From positions 408,211 through 472,210 of the forward strand of contig CAWAKK010000001.1 in NCBI GenBank assembly GCA_963782605.1: a DNA stretch of 64,000 nucleotides, written 5' to 3'. The DNA comes from JBDTSW01 sp963782605 (lineage in GTDB: Bacteria > Actinomycetota > Thermoleophilia > Solirubrobacterales > 70-9). A program made the translations under genes and the position numbers. Under the pieces are notes generated by a model. The model ran no database searches, was not told the DNA's origin, and worked only from the letters and a program-made list of their open reading frames with translations. Each line of letters opens with the position of its first letter. Position 1 is the stretch's first letter. This document shows positions 37,952 through 47,753 of this stretch, piece after piece.

Positions 37952-39034
37952 ATGAAGATCGGGATCTGTGCCTACTGGTTCAACCGCGGGCAGGGCGTCG
38001 TTGCGCGTCAGATACGCACGGCGCTGGACGCGCTCGGCCACGACACGTTCGTGCTTGCGCGTCCCACGCGCGCCTCGAACATCCGCGCGGCCTTCGTCGA
38101 CCGCACCGACGTCTGGGATCAGCCCGGGGTGACAGAAGCCTCGGCCTACGACATCCCCACCGCCGATTACCTGAACTGGGCTGCCGAGACCGGGATCGAG
38201 ATCGCCTTCTTCGACCAGAACTACGGCTTCGAAGGGATCTCAGAGCTGCGGCGCTCGGGCGTCAAGACCGTGGGCCGCTTCGTCTGGGAGCAGTTCTCGG
38301 ACTCGGACGTCGAGCCGGCGAACGAGGCCCTGGACGTCATCTACTCGCTCACGCGCTGCGAGGTCGACCGCTACGCGAGCATGGGCATCGAAAGTCCCTA
38401 CGTGCAGTGGGGGGTGCATCCAGACCTGCTTGCCTATGCGCCCGAAAAGCATTCCGATGACGAGGCGGTCGAGTACTTCTATCCCGCCGGATTCCTCTCC
38501 AAGCGCAAGCCCCTGCGACCGATCCTGAAAGCGTTCGACGGGGTCTCCGACCCGAATCTGCGCCTCACCGTGAAGGCCCAGGTCGAGCGCCAAGCCGACC
38601 GCCTCGAGCGGGCGGCGAGGGAGGACCCGCGGATCACCGTGATCCTGGAGGACCTGCCCACCGACGAGCACCTGCGTCTCTTCGCCTCCGCTGACGTCTG
38701 TCTCTCCCCGAGCCGCTGGGAGGGCCTCGGCCTTCACCTCTACGAGGCAAGCGCGTTCGGGATGCCCGTGATCACGAACGACAATCCGCCGATGAACGAG
38801 ATCGTCCGGGACGAGGTGAACGGCCTCCTCGTGAAGAGCCGTCGAAAGGGAGAGGCGAAGTCCGGGATCCCGTCGTACGACCCGAACGTGCGCGACCTGC
38901 GCAAGGCGATCAAGCGACTCGCCGACCCCGCGCTGCGGGAGCAGCTGCGCAGGGGTGCGCTGGCCGAGCGAGAGCGCCTCGACTGGCGCCACACCGTCGC
39001 GGGATACGCCCGGCTGATCGACCTCGTCTCGTGA
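37952..39034 (+). CDS. GT4-type glycosyltransferase
   Basis: 360 residues from ATG 37952. GT-B fold: N-terminal KIGICAYWFNRGQGVVARQ (acceptor loop), IEIAFFDQNYGF, VQWGVHPDL, FYPAGFLSKRKPL, and the donor half DVCLSPSRWEGLGLHLYEASAFGMPVI with the E-x7-E motif. It transfers a sugar from a nucleotide donor to a lipid, protein or glycan in the cytoplasm. The stop overlaps the GTG of the sulfatase behind it, so both are translated from one mRNA. Confidence 0.88.
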   Translation: MKIGICAYWFNRGQGVVARQIRTALDALGHDTFVLARPTRASNIRAAFVDRTDVWDQPGVTEASAYDIPTADYLNWAAETGIEIAFFDQNYGFEGISELRRSGVKTVGRFVWEQFSDSDVEPANEALDVIYSLTRCEVDRYASMGIESPYVQWGVHPDLLAYAPEKHSDDEAVEYFYPAGFLSKRKPLRPILKAFDGVSDPNLRLTVKAQVERQADRLERAAREDPRITVILEDLPTDEHLRLFASADVCLSPSRWEGLGLHLYEASAFGMPVITNDNPPMNEIVRDEVNGLLVKSRRKGEAKSGIPSYDPNVRDLRKAIKRLADPALREQLRRGALAERERLDWRHTVAGYARLIDLVS

Positions 39035-40515
39035 GCCCGATGCCTCGCGTCGCGCTGGCCGTCTTCGCTGCCGCCGCCATGACCTGCGGTGCCTGCGGCG
39101 GGGACGAAAACGGATCGCCGCCCGAGATCCAACCCGATGGACCGGGCGACCCCTCCGCGCCCAACTTCGTCGTGGTCCAGACCGACGATCAGTCCGTCTC
39201 GACCTTTACTCGCCGCGTGATGCCGCGGACCTTCCGCCTCTTGGTCGACCGCGGCACCCGCTTTCGCAACTCGTTCGCCTCGCCTCCGCGCTGCTGTCCG
39301 AGCCGCGCGGGCCTGCTCACGGGTCAGTACCCGCACAACCACGGGATTCTTTGGAACAACCCCGATGGGCTCACCCAGCCACAGTCGACCTTGCCCGGCT
39401 GGCTGCGCGAGCAGGGGTATGAGACCGCGTTGGTCGGCAAGTTCCTGAACGGCTACGTGAGCGAGGAGAACGCGGAGCCGGCCCCCGGCTTCTCCCACTG
39501 GTTCGCCCTCTCTGCCGAGGGCGAACCCTCCTACACCGACCCCGAGGTGAGCGATGGCGAGGAGCTGCGCACGTTCCAGGACACCTATCTGACCTCGCTG
39601 CTCAACCGGCGTGCCGTGAGCTTCGTCCGCGAGGCGGGCAAGGGACCGTTCTTTCTCTGGCAGGCGCACTACGCCCCGCACGCGAGGTCGCCCGAGAGCG
39701 GACCGTGCGAGGGCTTCGCGCCCGAGCCCCTGCCGCGCGACTACCTCCCCTTCGCGGACGACCAGGCGCCTCAGGGTCCGGCCTACAACGAGAGGGACGT
39801 GTCCGACAAGCCGCGGATCGTCCGCGAACTCCCCCGCATGGATGCGCGCAGCCGCGAGCAGGCGGCACGCAACTTCCGCTGCTCGGAGGCCGCGCTGCGC
39901 GAGGTCGACCGCGGCGTTGCTCAGCTCGTCAGGGAGCTCCGGGTTTCCGGCGAGCTCCGGGACACGGTCTTCGTGTTCACCTCCGACAACGGCATGCTCT
40001 TCGGAGAGCACCGCTTCCCGCACGGCAAGGTGGAGCCCTACGAGGAGTCGATCGCGGTCCCGCTGGTGATCCGGGCCGAGCCCGAGCTGCTGGGTGGCGA
40101 CCCGCCCCGAAACGTCGACGAGGTAGTGGCGAACATCGATCTCGCACCCACCTTCGCCGGCATCGCCGACGTCGACACTTGCGTCGACGACGAGTGCCGA
40201 GAGGTGGACGGGCGCTCGCTGGCGGCCCTCCTGCGCGGCCACGGCGTGGGGTTCCCGGCCGACCGCGCGATCCTGATGGAGCTGGAGCCGCCGGGCGAGT
40301 GCGGCTACCAGGCCCTGCGAGCCCCAGAGGTCCTATACGTGGAGCGCCGGGACGACCGCGGCTCGGGCTGCGAGCCTTGGGAGCGCGAGCTCTACGACCT
40401 CGAAACCGATCCCTTCCAGCTCTCAAGCCAGGCCCGCTCCGAGCCCCAGCGAGTGGCGAAGCTGGGGGTCCGCCTGGCCGGCCTCGCGCAGTGCGCAGGG
40501 CCAAGCTGCGAGTAA
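39031..40515 (+). CDS. Sulfatase, lipoprotein (formylglycine type)
   Basis: 494 residues from GTG 39031 (overlapping the glycosyltransferase stop). The signal ends in a lipobox-like AMTCGAC, so it is probably lipid-anchored. FVVVQTDDQSVSTF supplies metal-binding Asp, CCPSRAGLLTG holds the modified Cys88 (C-x-P-S-R), HYAPH and VFTSDNGMLFGEH the remaining metal and base ligands. An active sulfatase needs a formylglycine-generating enzyme encoded elsewhere. It splits sulfate esters, perhaps on a surface glycan. Its end lies 11 bases from a convergent paralogue. Confidence 0.9.
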   Translation: MSPMPRVALAVFAAAAMTCGACGGDENGSPPEIQPDGPGDPSAPNFVVVQTDDQSVSTFTRRVMPRTFRLLVDRGTRFRNSFASPPRCCPSRAGLLTGQYPHNHGILWNNPDGLTQPQSTLPGWLREQGYETALVGKFLNGYVSEENAEPAPGFSHWFALSAEGEPSYTDPEVSDGEELRTFQDTYLTSLLNRRAVSFVREAGKGPFFLWQAHYAPHARSPESGPCEGFAPEPLPRDYLPFADDQAPQGPAYNERDVSDKPRIVRELPRMDARSREQAARNFRCSEAALREVDRGVAQLVRELRVSGELRDTVFVFTSDNGMLFGEHRFPHGKVEPYEESIAVPLVIRAEPELLGGDPPRNVDEVVANIDLAPTFAGIADVDTCVDDECREVDGRSLAALLRGHGVGFPADRAILMELEPPGECGYQALRAPEVLYVERRDDRGSGCEPWERELYDLETDPFQLSSQARSEPQRVAKLGVRLAGLAQCAGPSCE

Positions 40516-40526
40516 CGGCCCGGAGC

Positions 40527-42071
40527 TCAGCCGCAGTAGGAGACGCCCGCGGGCGGTCGCGGGTCGCGACCCCTGATCCCCTCGCAATCATGCATGCGCG
40601 CGACACGCTCGGCCAGCCTTTCCGCGAGCTCCTCCGAGCGAGGATCGCCACCACCCGGGGGCAACAGGTTGCGCAGCTGGAACGGGTCGCGGCGCAGGTC
40701 GTAGAGCTCGCGATCCTGGACGCTCACGCATTCCCCGGTCTCGAGGCTCTGCGCACTTTCGTGCTCGAGGTAGAAGAGACCCTCGACCCGCATCCCGCGG
40801 TAGCGGCAGGGGCCAACGAACCTCGTCGGATCGGCGTTCTCGTCGATCTCGACGAGCAGCGCCCGGCGCCGGTCAAGGGGCTCTTTCCCTCTAAGCGCGG
40901 GAACGAGGGAGATGCCGTCCATTACGCGGCAGTCGCCGCCGGCCGTACATGGCTCCGCCCCCGCAAGGTCGAGCAGGGTCGGGGCGATGTCGATGTTCGC
41001 GGCGGGTCCTCGCAGCGTCGCCGGCGCGCTCGAGCCCAGGAGCCCGGAGGGGACGCGCATCGCGATCGGCACTCGCTGGGTCTCCTCGAAAGCCACGTGC
41101 TTGCTGTCGCCGAAACGATGTTGACCACGCAGGAGCCCGTTGTCGGACATGTAGACGACCACCGTCTCATCCAGTTCACCGGCATCTCGCAGCGCCTCGA
41201 AGATCTCGCCGATCCCGCGGTCGACCCCACGCATCGCCGCCAAGGTGCAGCGGTAGTCGCTCTCCAGCGACGCGAGCCTCGAGCCCGCCACGGCCGGCTG
41301 TCGTAGGAACGCGGGCAGATCCGAGACGTCGGCCTCGTTGAACGAGGGGGTTCGTGGGACCCGCGCTCGCGCGAAGAGATCGGCATCCCGGGGGTCGGGC
41401 AGCGCGGCGTTGTCGCAGCGACGGTCGCCGGAGGGATCCGCGTGGGGGGCGTAGTAGTCGGCCTGAAGGAAGAGGGGGCGCTCGTCCTCCTCCGCTTCGG
41501 CGATCATGCGGCGCGCCTGGCGGGTGATCACGCGGCTCAGGTAGTCGGCTGGCTCGGTTCCGTGTTCCTGAAGGCCGCCGTCTTCGAGGTGGACCTCGTA
41601 GTCGAAGTACGAGGCCCCGATCACGGTCGCCCACTCCTCCCACCCCGGCGCTGGGGGCACGTCAGGAAGATCCTTCTCGTAGTTGTTCAGGTACTTCCCC
41701 ACGTGGGCGGTCCGGTAGCCGGCATCGCGCAGCCACACCGGCAGCGTGCTCTCGGGGTTCTCCAGCAGCCGGTAGCGGTTGGCGAGCACGCCGTTGTTGT
41801 GGCCGTACTGACCGGTCAGGAGGCTCGCCCGGGAGGGGCAGCAGAGCGGCGTGGTCACGGTGAAGTCCTCCGGCACGGTGCCTCCATCGACGAGCAGCCG
41901 CATCGTCTCCGGCATCGCCTTGCGGTTGAACGAGTCGAGCGCCTGATCGTCGCTCGTGATCAGCACGATGTTCGGGCCATCGGAAGGAGCTGGAGGCTCG
42001 TCCCCGCCACAGGCGCCGACGGTGACGGCGAGGGCGATCGCGCTCGCCGCGAGGAACGGGTGGCCGGCCAC
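40527..42071 (-). CDS. Sulfatase, lipoprotein (paralogue of the previous)
   Basis: About 514 residues from GTG 42071, chosen because AGGA lies 7 bases before; GTG 42092 would add seven residues. Signal with a lipobox LAVTVGAC, NIVLITSDDQALDSF, CCPSRASLLTGQY with the modified Cys, DYYAPHADP and VVYMSDNGLLRGQHRF. It shares the same layout and about the same length as the sulfatase at 39031, so the pair arose by duplication and inversion. It desulfates an unknown substrate outside the membrane. Confidence 0.9.
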   Translation of the reverse strand: MAGHPFLAASAIALAVTVGACGGDEPPAPSDGPNIVLITSDDQALDSFNRKAMPETMRLLVDGGTVPEDFTVTTPLCCPSRASLLTGQYGHNNGVLANRYRLLENPESTLPVWLRDAGYRTAHVGKYLNNYEKDLPDVPPAPGWEEWATVIGASYFDYEVHLEDGGLQEHGTEPADYLSRVITRQARRMIAEAEEDERPLFLQADYYAPHADPSGDRRCDNAALPDPRDADLFARARVPRTPSFNEADVSDLPAFLRQPAVAGSRLASLESDYRCTLAAMRGVDRGIGEIFEALRDAGELDETVVVYMSDNGLLRGQHRFGDSKHVAFEETQRVPIAMRVPSGLLGSSAPATLRGPAANIDIAPTLLDLAGAEPCTAGGDCRVMDGISLVPALRGKEPLDRRRALLVEIDENADPTRFVGPCRYRGMRVEGLFYLEHESAQSLETGECVSVQDRELYDLRRDPFQLRNLLPPGGGDPRSEELAERLAERVARMHDCEGIRGRDPRPPAGVSYCG

Positions 42072-42158
42072 GCATACATCCTGCCCGTTCACGGTTTAGC
42101 GTGCACGCACACGAGGGGACTGAGAAGCACGGGATGCGACCGACGTGAAGGAGTGGCG

Positions 42159-42440
42159 ATGCCGACCTACGTAATGCTCACAAGACTCACCTCCGACGGG
42201 GTGAAGACCCTTAAGGACAACCCCAGCCGGGTGCATGAGGTCAACAAGGAGGTCGAGCAGCTCGGGGTGAAGGTCCTCTCCCAGTGGGCGACCCTCGGCG
42301 AGTACGACTTCATCACCGTGGTCGAGGCTCCGGACGAGTCGACGATGGCAAAGCTCTCGATCGAGATGGGCTCTCGGGGCACCGTCATGAACGAGACGCT
42401 GACCGCGATCGACGCGGAGGAGTTCACGAAGTCCCTCTAG
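42159..42440 (+). CDS. GYD-domain protein
   Basis: 93 residues from ATG 42159 behind GAAGGAG. It is a small ferredoxin-like alpha+beta fold (PTYVMLTRLTSDGV, TLGEYDFITVVEAPDE with the conserved GEYD, TAIDAEEF). GYD proteins occur widely in bacteria, with unknown function. It stands 30 bases before purD, possibly in its transcript. Confidence 0.85.
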   Translation: MPTYVMLTRLTSDGVKTLKDNPSRVHEVNKEVEQLGVKVLSQWATLGEYDFITVVEAPDESTMAKLSIEMGSRGTVMNETLTAIDAEEFTKSL

Positions 42441-42470
42441 GTCCGGGCCGAGGCGGCGCAGGCCTCCCCC

Positions 42471-43763
42471 ATGCGAGTCCTCGTCGTAGGAGGCGGCGGG
42501 CGCGAGCACGCGATCGTGCGGGCGCTCGGGCGCTGCGGCACCGTCTCGGAGATCCTCGCCGCCCCCGGCAACGCCGGCATCGCCGCCGACGCCCGCTGCG
42601 TTCCGGTCGCCGCGGGGGACACAAACGGGCTGGTCGATGCCGCCGTGGCGGAGGGCATCGAACTGGTGGTCGTCGGCCCCGAGGTTCCCCTGGTCGCGGG
42701 ATTGGTGGACGCGCTCGAGGCGGCAGGCGTCCCTGCCTTCGGCCCCAGCGCCGCGGCGGCCCGGCTCGAGGGCTCGAAGGTGCATGCCAAGGAGGTGATG
42801 CGGGAGGCGGGAGTGCCGACCGCTTCGCACCTGGTGCTGCGTGATCGCTCAGAGGCACTCGAGCACCTGGCCCGCGCCTCGTACCCCGCGGTGCTCAAGG
42901 CCGACGGGCTCGCCGCCGGAAAGGGGGTGATCATCGCCCCAGACGAGCGCTCCGCGCGTGATGCCGTCGAACTCTTCTTCGTGGAGGAGCGCTTCGGCCA
43001 CACGGCGGTTGTGCTCGAGGACTTCCTGGACGGAGAGGAGCTATCCCTGCTGGCGCTCTGCGACGGCGAGAACGTCCTTCCGCTCGCGCCGGCCCAGGAC
43101 TACAAGCGCATCGGCGATGGCGATGAGGGGCCCAACACGGGCGGAATGGGCTCCTACTCCCCCGTGCCTGGCTTCGACTCCGACCGGGTCGAGGAGCTCG
43201 CCGACTCCGTTCATCGCCCGGTCGTGGATCTGCTGCGCCGCCGCGGGACTCCCTTCCACGGCGTCCTCTACGCAGGGCTCATGATGGGCTCAAGCGGCAC
43301 AAAGGTCCTCGAGTTCAACTGCCGCTTCGGGGATCCCGAGACGCAGGCGGTGCTGCCGCGCCTTCGCTCCGACCTCTCCGACCTCTGCCTCGCTTCGCGC
43401 GAGCCGGGCGGGTTGGAGGGTGTTCGCGCCGACTTCGACGACAGCTGGGCCGTGACGGTGGTTCTCGCCTCCGCCGGTTATCCCGAGAGCTCATCGAAGG
43501 GCGACGTCATCAGAGGCCTCGACCAAGCGGCCGAGGTCGCGGGCGTTGAGGTGAGCCACGCGGGCACGGCCGTCCGCGATGGTGAGGTCGTCACGGCCGG
43601 AGGTCGCGTCCTCAATGTGACGGCCCTCGGACGCGACGCCCGCGCAGCACGCGAGCTGGCGTACGAGGCCGCAGCGCAGATCAGCTTCGAGGGCATGCAG
43701 ATGCGGACCGACATCGCCGCCAGGGCGGTCGGCGACCCTGACCGCCCCGCGGCCGGTGCATGA
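42471..43763 (+). CDS. purD: Phosphoribosylamine-glycine ligase
   Basis: 430 residues. RVLVVGGGGREHAI at the start, VVGPEVPLVAGLVD, the ATP-grasp parts (YPAVLKADGLAAGKGVI, NTGGMGSYSP) and FNCRFGDPETQAVLP identify GAR synthetase. It joins glycine to phosphoribosylamine in the second step of purine synthesis. The stop overlaps the purE ATG (ATGA). Confidence 0.97.
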   Translation: MRVLVVGGGGREHAIVRALGRCGTVSEILAAPGNAGIAADARCVPVAAGDTNGLVDAAVAEGIELVVVGPEVPLVAGLVDALEAAGVPAFGPSAAAARLEGSKVHAKEVMREAGVPTASHLVLRDRSEALEHLARASYPAVLKADGLAAGKGVIIAPDERSARDAVELFFVEERFGHTAVVLEDFLDGEELSLLALCDGENVLPLAPAQDYKRIGDGDEGPNTGGMGSYSPVPGFDSDRVEELADSVHRPVVDLLRRRGTPFHGVLYAGLMMGSSGTKVLEFNCRFGDPETQAVLPRLRSDLSDLCLASREPGGLEGVRADFDDSWAVTVVLASAGYPESSSKGDVIRGLDQAAEVAGVEVSHAGTAVRDGEVVTAGGRVLNVTALGRDARAARELAYEAAAQISFEGMQMRTDIAARAVGDPDRPAAGA

Positions 43764-44287
43764 GGGAGAATCGCGCGATGGAAGTCAGCGGACCAAGGGA
43801 GCCTGGGACCGAGACGGTCCCGGCTGAGACCCCACAGGACATCGATCCGGCGGCCGAGGTCGAGGCAGCCTTCGAGGAGATCGAGGTGGATGCCCCACTC
43901 GTCGGGATCATCATGGGGTCCAAGAACGACAAGCCCAAGATGCAGCCGGCCGGGCATGCCCTGCAGGAGGCCGGCATCGCCTATGAGGTTCGCGTGATGA
44001 GCGCCCACCGCGATCCTGAGATGGTCCGCGAGTACTGCCACAACGCGCGGATGCGGGGGCTGAGGGTGATCATCGCCGGGGCGGGGATGTCGGCAGCGCT
44101 GCCCGGGGTCGCCGCCGCCCACACGGATCTCCCGGTGATCGGCGTGCCGATCCTCGGCAAGGCGCTGGGCGGGCTCGATGCCCTGCTCTCTGCCGTGCAG
44201 ATGCCGCCGGGCATCCCCGTCGCATGCGTCGCCATCGATGGCGCCAAGAACGCGGGCGTCCTCGCCACGCGGATCATCAACTCCTAG
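43760..44287 (+). CDS. purE: N5-carboxyaminoimidazole ribonucleotide mutase
   Basis: 175 residues. An acidic N-terminal extension of about 45 residues precedes the standard class I PurE fold: GIIMGSKNDKPKM (Asn where Ser is usual), VMSAHRDPEMV with the catalytic His, AGAGMSAALPGVAAAHT and PVACVAIDGAKNAG. It moves the carboxyl group of N5-CAIR to C4. Overlapping starts tie it to purD, and 12 bases separate it from purB. purK, its usual partner, is not in the window. Confidence 0.95.
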   Translation: MRENRAMEVSGPREPGTETVPAETPQDIDPAAEVEAAFEEIEVDAPLVGIIMGSKNDKPKMQPAGHALQEAGIAYEVRVMSAHRDPEMVREYCHNARMRGLRVIIAGAGMSAALPGVAAAHTDLPVIGVPILGKALGGLDALLSAVQMPPGIPVACVAIDGAKNAGVLATRIINS

Positions 44288-44299
44288 ATCATCGTTTCA

Positions 44300-45580
44300 G
44301 TGATCTCGCGCTACACACGTCCGCAGATAGGCGGCGTCTGGTCCGACGAGCACCGGATGGAGGGTTGGCTCGAAGTCGAGTTGGCCGCCACCGATGCCTG
44401 GGCGGCGGAGGGCGTCATACCGGCGGAAGCGGCCGCGAGCTGTCGCGATCTCGCGTGGGTCGACGCCGACGCGGTGAAGGAGCGCGAGCGAACGACCGGC
44501 CACGACGTCGCCGCATTCGTCGATGTGGTGGCGGCCTCGGTGGGCGAGGCGGGCCGGTGGATCCACTACGGACTCACCTCCTCCGACGTGCTCGATACGG
44601 CGCTTGGCCTGCAGCTGCGCGCTGCGGGGGAGATCGTCGTCGCGGGCGCCCGAGAGTTTCGCGATGCGCTGATCGACAGGGCCGTGGAGCATCTCGACAC
44701 GCTCTGCGTCGGGCGCACCCACGGGGTCCACGCGGAGCCCACCACCTTCGGCCTGCGACTCGCCGGGTTCGCGATGGAGGCGCACCGCAACCTGAAGCGA
44801 CTCGAGGATGCCTTCGAGCAGGCCGCGGTGGGCAAGCTCTCCGGGGCGGTGGGCACCTATGCATCGGTCCCCCCTTCGGTGGAGCGGCGGGTGATGGAGA
44901 CACTGCGACTGCGTGCGGAGGACGTCTCGACGCAGATCGTGCCGCGAGACCGGCACGCCGTGGTGCTCGCGCGAATCGCCATCGCAGGGGGCGGGCTCGA
45001 GCGCTTCGCCACCGAGGTTCGCAACCTTCAGCGCACCGAGGTGCGCGAGGCAGAAGAGCCGTTCGCGGCCGGGCAGAAGGGATCCTCCGCCATGCCCCAC
45101 AAGCGAAACCCGATCCTGTGCGAGCGCATCACGGGCCTTGCCCGCGTCCTGCGTGGGTACTCACAGGTGGGCATGGAGAACATCGCGCTGTGGCACGAGC
45201 GCGACATCTCGCACTCGGGCGCCGAGCGCGTGGTGCTGCCCGATGCGACGATCGGGCTCGACTACATGCAACACCTCGGCGCCCGCGTCGCCCGTGAGAT
45301 GACCGTGCATCCCGAGCGCATGCGCCAGAACCTGGAGCTGACCTACGGCGCGCTGTTCTCCCAGCGCGTGCTCACGGCTCTCGTCGAGGGGGGCATGCCC
45401 CGCGAGGACGCCTACCGCCTCGTGCAGGAGTCGGCGCAACGCGCCTGGGACACCGAGACCCCGTTCAAGGAGCTGATCGCCGAGCGGGCCCCTGATCTGG
45501 ACGTCGACGAGGTCTTCTCATACGACGCCTACCTCACGCACGTGCCCGAGGTGATGGAGCGGCTCGAGGCGCTCCGGTAG
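44300..45580 (+). CDS. purB: Adenylosuccinate lyase
   Basis: 426 residues from GTG 44300. RYTRPQIGGVWSDEHRM, the first active loop HYGLTSSDVLDTA, GRTHGVHAEPTTFGL and the signature GSSAMPHKRNPI. It splits adenylosuccinate and SAICAR, two purine steps. It follows purD-purE in the same direction; its TAG shares one base with the GTG of the next gene. Confidence 0.97.
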   Translation: MISRYTRPQIGGVWSDEHRMEGWLEVELAATDAWAAEGVIPAEAAASCRDLAWVDADAVKERERTTGHDVAAFVDVVAASVGEAGRWIHYGLTSSDVLDTALGLQLRAAGEIVVAGAREFRDALIDRAVEHLDTLCVGRTHGVHAEPTTFGLRLAGFAMEAHRNLKRLEDAFEQAAVGKLSGAVGTYASVPPSVERRVMETLRLRAEDVSTQIVPRDRHAVVLARIAIAGGGLERFATEVRNLQRTEVREAEEPFAAGQKGSSAMPHKRNPILCERITGLARVLRGYSQVGMENIALWHERDISHSGAERVVLPDATIGLDYMQHLGARVAREMTVHPERMRQNLELTYGALFSQRVLTALVEGGMPREDAYRLVQESAQRAWDTETPFKELIAERAPDLDVDEVFSYDAYLTHVPEVMERLEALR

Positions 45581-46056
45581 TGGGCCGCCGCTGGGATATC
45601 GACGAGCGCGGCCGCGGCGTGGGCGATGCCGCGGCGCTCGTTCCCGGCGCATCGGAGCTGCTTGCAGCGTTGGAGCATCCCGATTGGGTGGCCGAGGACC
45701 CGGAGGCGCACCTGCTGCCCCACCTGCGTCGCTGGTGCGAGCGCGAGCAGGCTCGGCTCGAGCTCGTCTCGGCCCGGGTCCGTGACGACGCGACGTTCGT
45801 GGTCGAGCTGCGCTGGCTCGGCGACGAGGGCGATACACGCGGGGCACGAGAGGCGGTCTTCGCTCTCATCGGCTCGGTCGCCGAGAGCGCCACCTACGTG
45901 CGTCAGCGCCGGCGCGACGGCGCCGGAGACGTTGACGAGCCAAGCACGGCCGAGCCTCTGGTGTTCGAGACCGCCACGGGCATGCTCCGGGGCGACACGA
46001 CTTTCGCCGAGCACGGTCACACGCTCGAGCTGATCGTCGGCGGCGTCTTCAGCTGA
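45580..46056 (+). CDS. Hypothetical protein downstream of purB
   Basis: 158 residues, acidic and Arg-rich with Trp-rich pieces (PDWVAEDPEAHLLPHLRRWCE, FVVELRWLG). It starts at GTG 45580, overlapping purB by one base. The fold is alpha/beta and no motif is recognised. Being the last gene of the pur run it may be carried along rather than work in purine synthesis. It ends 6 bases before the convergent P450. Confidence 0.6.
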   Translation: MGRRWDIDERGRGVGDAAALVPGASELLAALEHPDWVAEDPEAHLLPHLRRWCEREQARLELVSARVRDDATFVVELRWLGDEGDTRGAREAVFALIGSVAESATYVRQRRRDGAGDVDEPSTAEPLVFETATGMLRGDTTFAEHGHTLELIVGGVFS

Positions 46057-46062
46057 GCAAGC

Positions 46063-47424
46063 TCAAAGGCGCCGCGACAGCACCGCCTCCGTGCCGCGGG
46101 CCGGTGCCAGCGTCACGTTGCGGCGGACCATCCGCTCGCGCCCGGGGCGCGCCGGCCACAGCTCGGCTCGCGCCAGAATCGTCCGCAGCGCGACCTTCAT
46201 CTCGAACTTCGCGAAAGCGGCGCCGAGGCAGCGCCGGGTTCCGCCGCCGAAGGGGATCCACGAGTACGTCTCGGGCGAGTCGTCGATGAAGCGCTCTGGC
46301 TGAAAGCTGCGCGCCCGCGGGTAGAGGTCCTCGCGCATGTGCGTGAGGTAGATGGCCGCCATGACCACGGCCCCGGCCGGTAGATCGTGGCCGCCCAGCG
46401 ACGCCGGCGCCCGTAGCTGCCGGCCGGTGAACGGAACCACCGGCCGCAGCCGCAGAGTCTCGTCGATCACGGCGTCGAGGTATGCGTCATCGCCGCCCGC
46501 CAGCTCGAGGCGCAGGCGCTCCAGCGCATCGGGCCTCCCGAAGAGGAGGTCGAACGCCCACGCCAGCGAGGTCGCGGTGGTCTCGTGTCCCGCGACCAGC
46601 AGGGTCATGAGCTGGTCGCGGATGTCCGTATCGCCCATCCGAGTGCCGTCGTCGAACTCGGCCGTCAGCAGCATCGAGAGGATGTCCTCGCGTTCGGTGA
46701 GGTCGGTATCGCCGCGGCGATCGGCGATCTCCGCGAGCAGGAGCTCATCGGCCCGTTCGATCCGCGCTGCTGCGCGGCGCCACGGCGGCAGCCGCCGGGT
46801 GAAGCTCGAGACCATGCCCACGGCTTGCGGCGATTGCGTGGTCGCCAGGATGTCGACGAGATTGCGAGCGAGCTCGTCGCGTCGCCCTGCGTCCTCAACG
46901 CCGAAGACGGCACGCAGGATCACGTCCAGCGTGATCGCCTGCATGCTCGGGTGAAGCGCGAATGGCTCATCGACCGGCCAGCGCTCGATCTCGCGCTCGG
47001 TCGCCTCAGCGATCACCGACTCGTAGGCGCGCATGCGGTCGCCGTGGAAGGGCGGCAGCATCAGCTTGCGCCTGCGCATGTGGGGCCCACCCTCGGCCAG
47101 CAGCACTGACTGGGGACCCAGAAGCGGCCGCAGGACGATGTTGCGCCCCGGCGCGATCGTGTTGACGCGGTCCGCAGCGAAGAGCTGCTTCAGCGACGGC
47201 GGATCGGAGATGAAGACCAGGTCACCCGGCCCGTAGATGCGCAGCGTAAAGGTGTCTCCGTAGACCTCGGCGCAACGCTCGAACATCGCGACCGGATCGC
47301 GGATGAAGGCCACCGTCTGGAGGAGCCGAGGCTTGCCCGGACCGAGCGGCAACGAGTACGTCGATGGGCGTGCGAGGGCGGGCTGTTCGGTCGTAGTGGG
47401 CTCGGAGACCGTCGTCGTCTTCAT
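46063..47424 (-). CDS. Cytochrome P450
   Basis: 453 residues, no signal or anchor. I-helix VAGHETTATSLAW, K-helix ETLRLRP (E-x-x-R), FQPERF, and the heme loop FGGGTRRCLGAAFAKFE with the Cys ligand are all intact. It oxidises an unknown hydrophobic substrate and needs a ferredoxin partner. ATG 47424 overlaps the csoR stop (ATGA), an unusual partner for a copper repressor; P450 heme synthesis or copper-dependent stress may be the link, but that is speculation. Confidence 0.92.
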   Translation of the reverse strand: MKTTTVSEPTTTEQPALARPSTYSLPLGPGKPRLLQTVAFIRDPVAMFERCAEVYGDTFTLRIYGPGDLVFISDPPSLKQLFAADRVNTIAPGRNIVLRPLLGPQSVLLAEGGPHMRRRKLMLPPFHGDRMRAYESVIAEATEREIERWPVDEPFALHPSMQAITLDVILRAVFGVEDAGRRDELARNLVDILATTQSPQAVGMVSSFTRRLPPWRRAAARIERADELLLAEIADRRGDTDLTEREDILSMLLTAEFDDGTRMGDTDIRDQLMTLLVAGHETTATSLAWAFDLLFGRPDALERLRLELAGGDDAYLDAVIDETLRLRPVVPFTGRQLRAPASLGGHDLPAGAVVMAAIYLTHMREDLYPRARSFQPERFIDDSPETYSWIPFGGGTRRCLGAAFAKFEMKVALRTILARAELWPARPGRERMVRRNVTLAPARGTEAVLSRRL

Positions 47425-47726
47425 CACCGGGTGCGGGCGAAGCGCTCCAGCGCGTGGAGCAGCTCCTCGACCTTCGCGTCTGCCTCGGGGCCCCCGCGCT
47501 CGAGCGCGGCGCGGACGCAGTGGTCGGTGTGGTCCGAAAGGACCTGAAGGCCGACGCCATCGAGGGCCTTCGTAACCGCCGCGAGCTGCGTGAGCACGTC
47601 GACGCAGTAAGCCTCCTCATCGACCATGCGCGAGATCCCCCGTACCTGGCCTTCGATGCGGGCGAGACGCCGCAGGAGCGCCTCACGGTCGTCGATGTAG
47701 CCGACGGGTTCGGCCTGGACCTTCAT
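47424..47726 (-). CDS. csoR: Copper-sensing repressor CsoR
   Basis: 100 residues from ATG 47726, nearly all helical, no classical helix-turn-helix. The copper triad Cys41-His66-Cys70 has exactly the spacing (25 and 4) of M. tuberculosis CsoR Cys36-His61-Cys65. LLRRLARIEGQVRGI is the family's DNA-contact helix. Copper binding releases the protein from GC-rich boxes. The operator at 47754 fits. Downstream, coupled by ATGA, is the P450, rather than the usual copZ/copA. Confidence 0.93.
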   Translation of the reverse strand: MKVQAEPVGYIDDREALLRRLARIEGQVRGISRMVDEEAYCVDVLTQLAAVTKALDGVGLQVLSDHTDHCVRAALERGGPEADAKVEELLHALERFARTR

Positions 47727-47753
47727 GAGTGGCCACTTTAGCGCAGGCCGCAT

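Noticed and set aside
42441..42470. Purine riboswitch before purD
   Set aside because: Only 30 bases separate the genes, too few for an aptamer.
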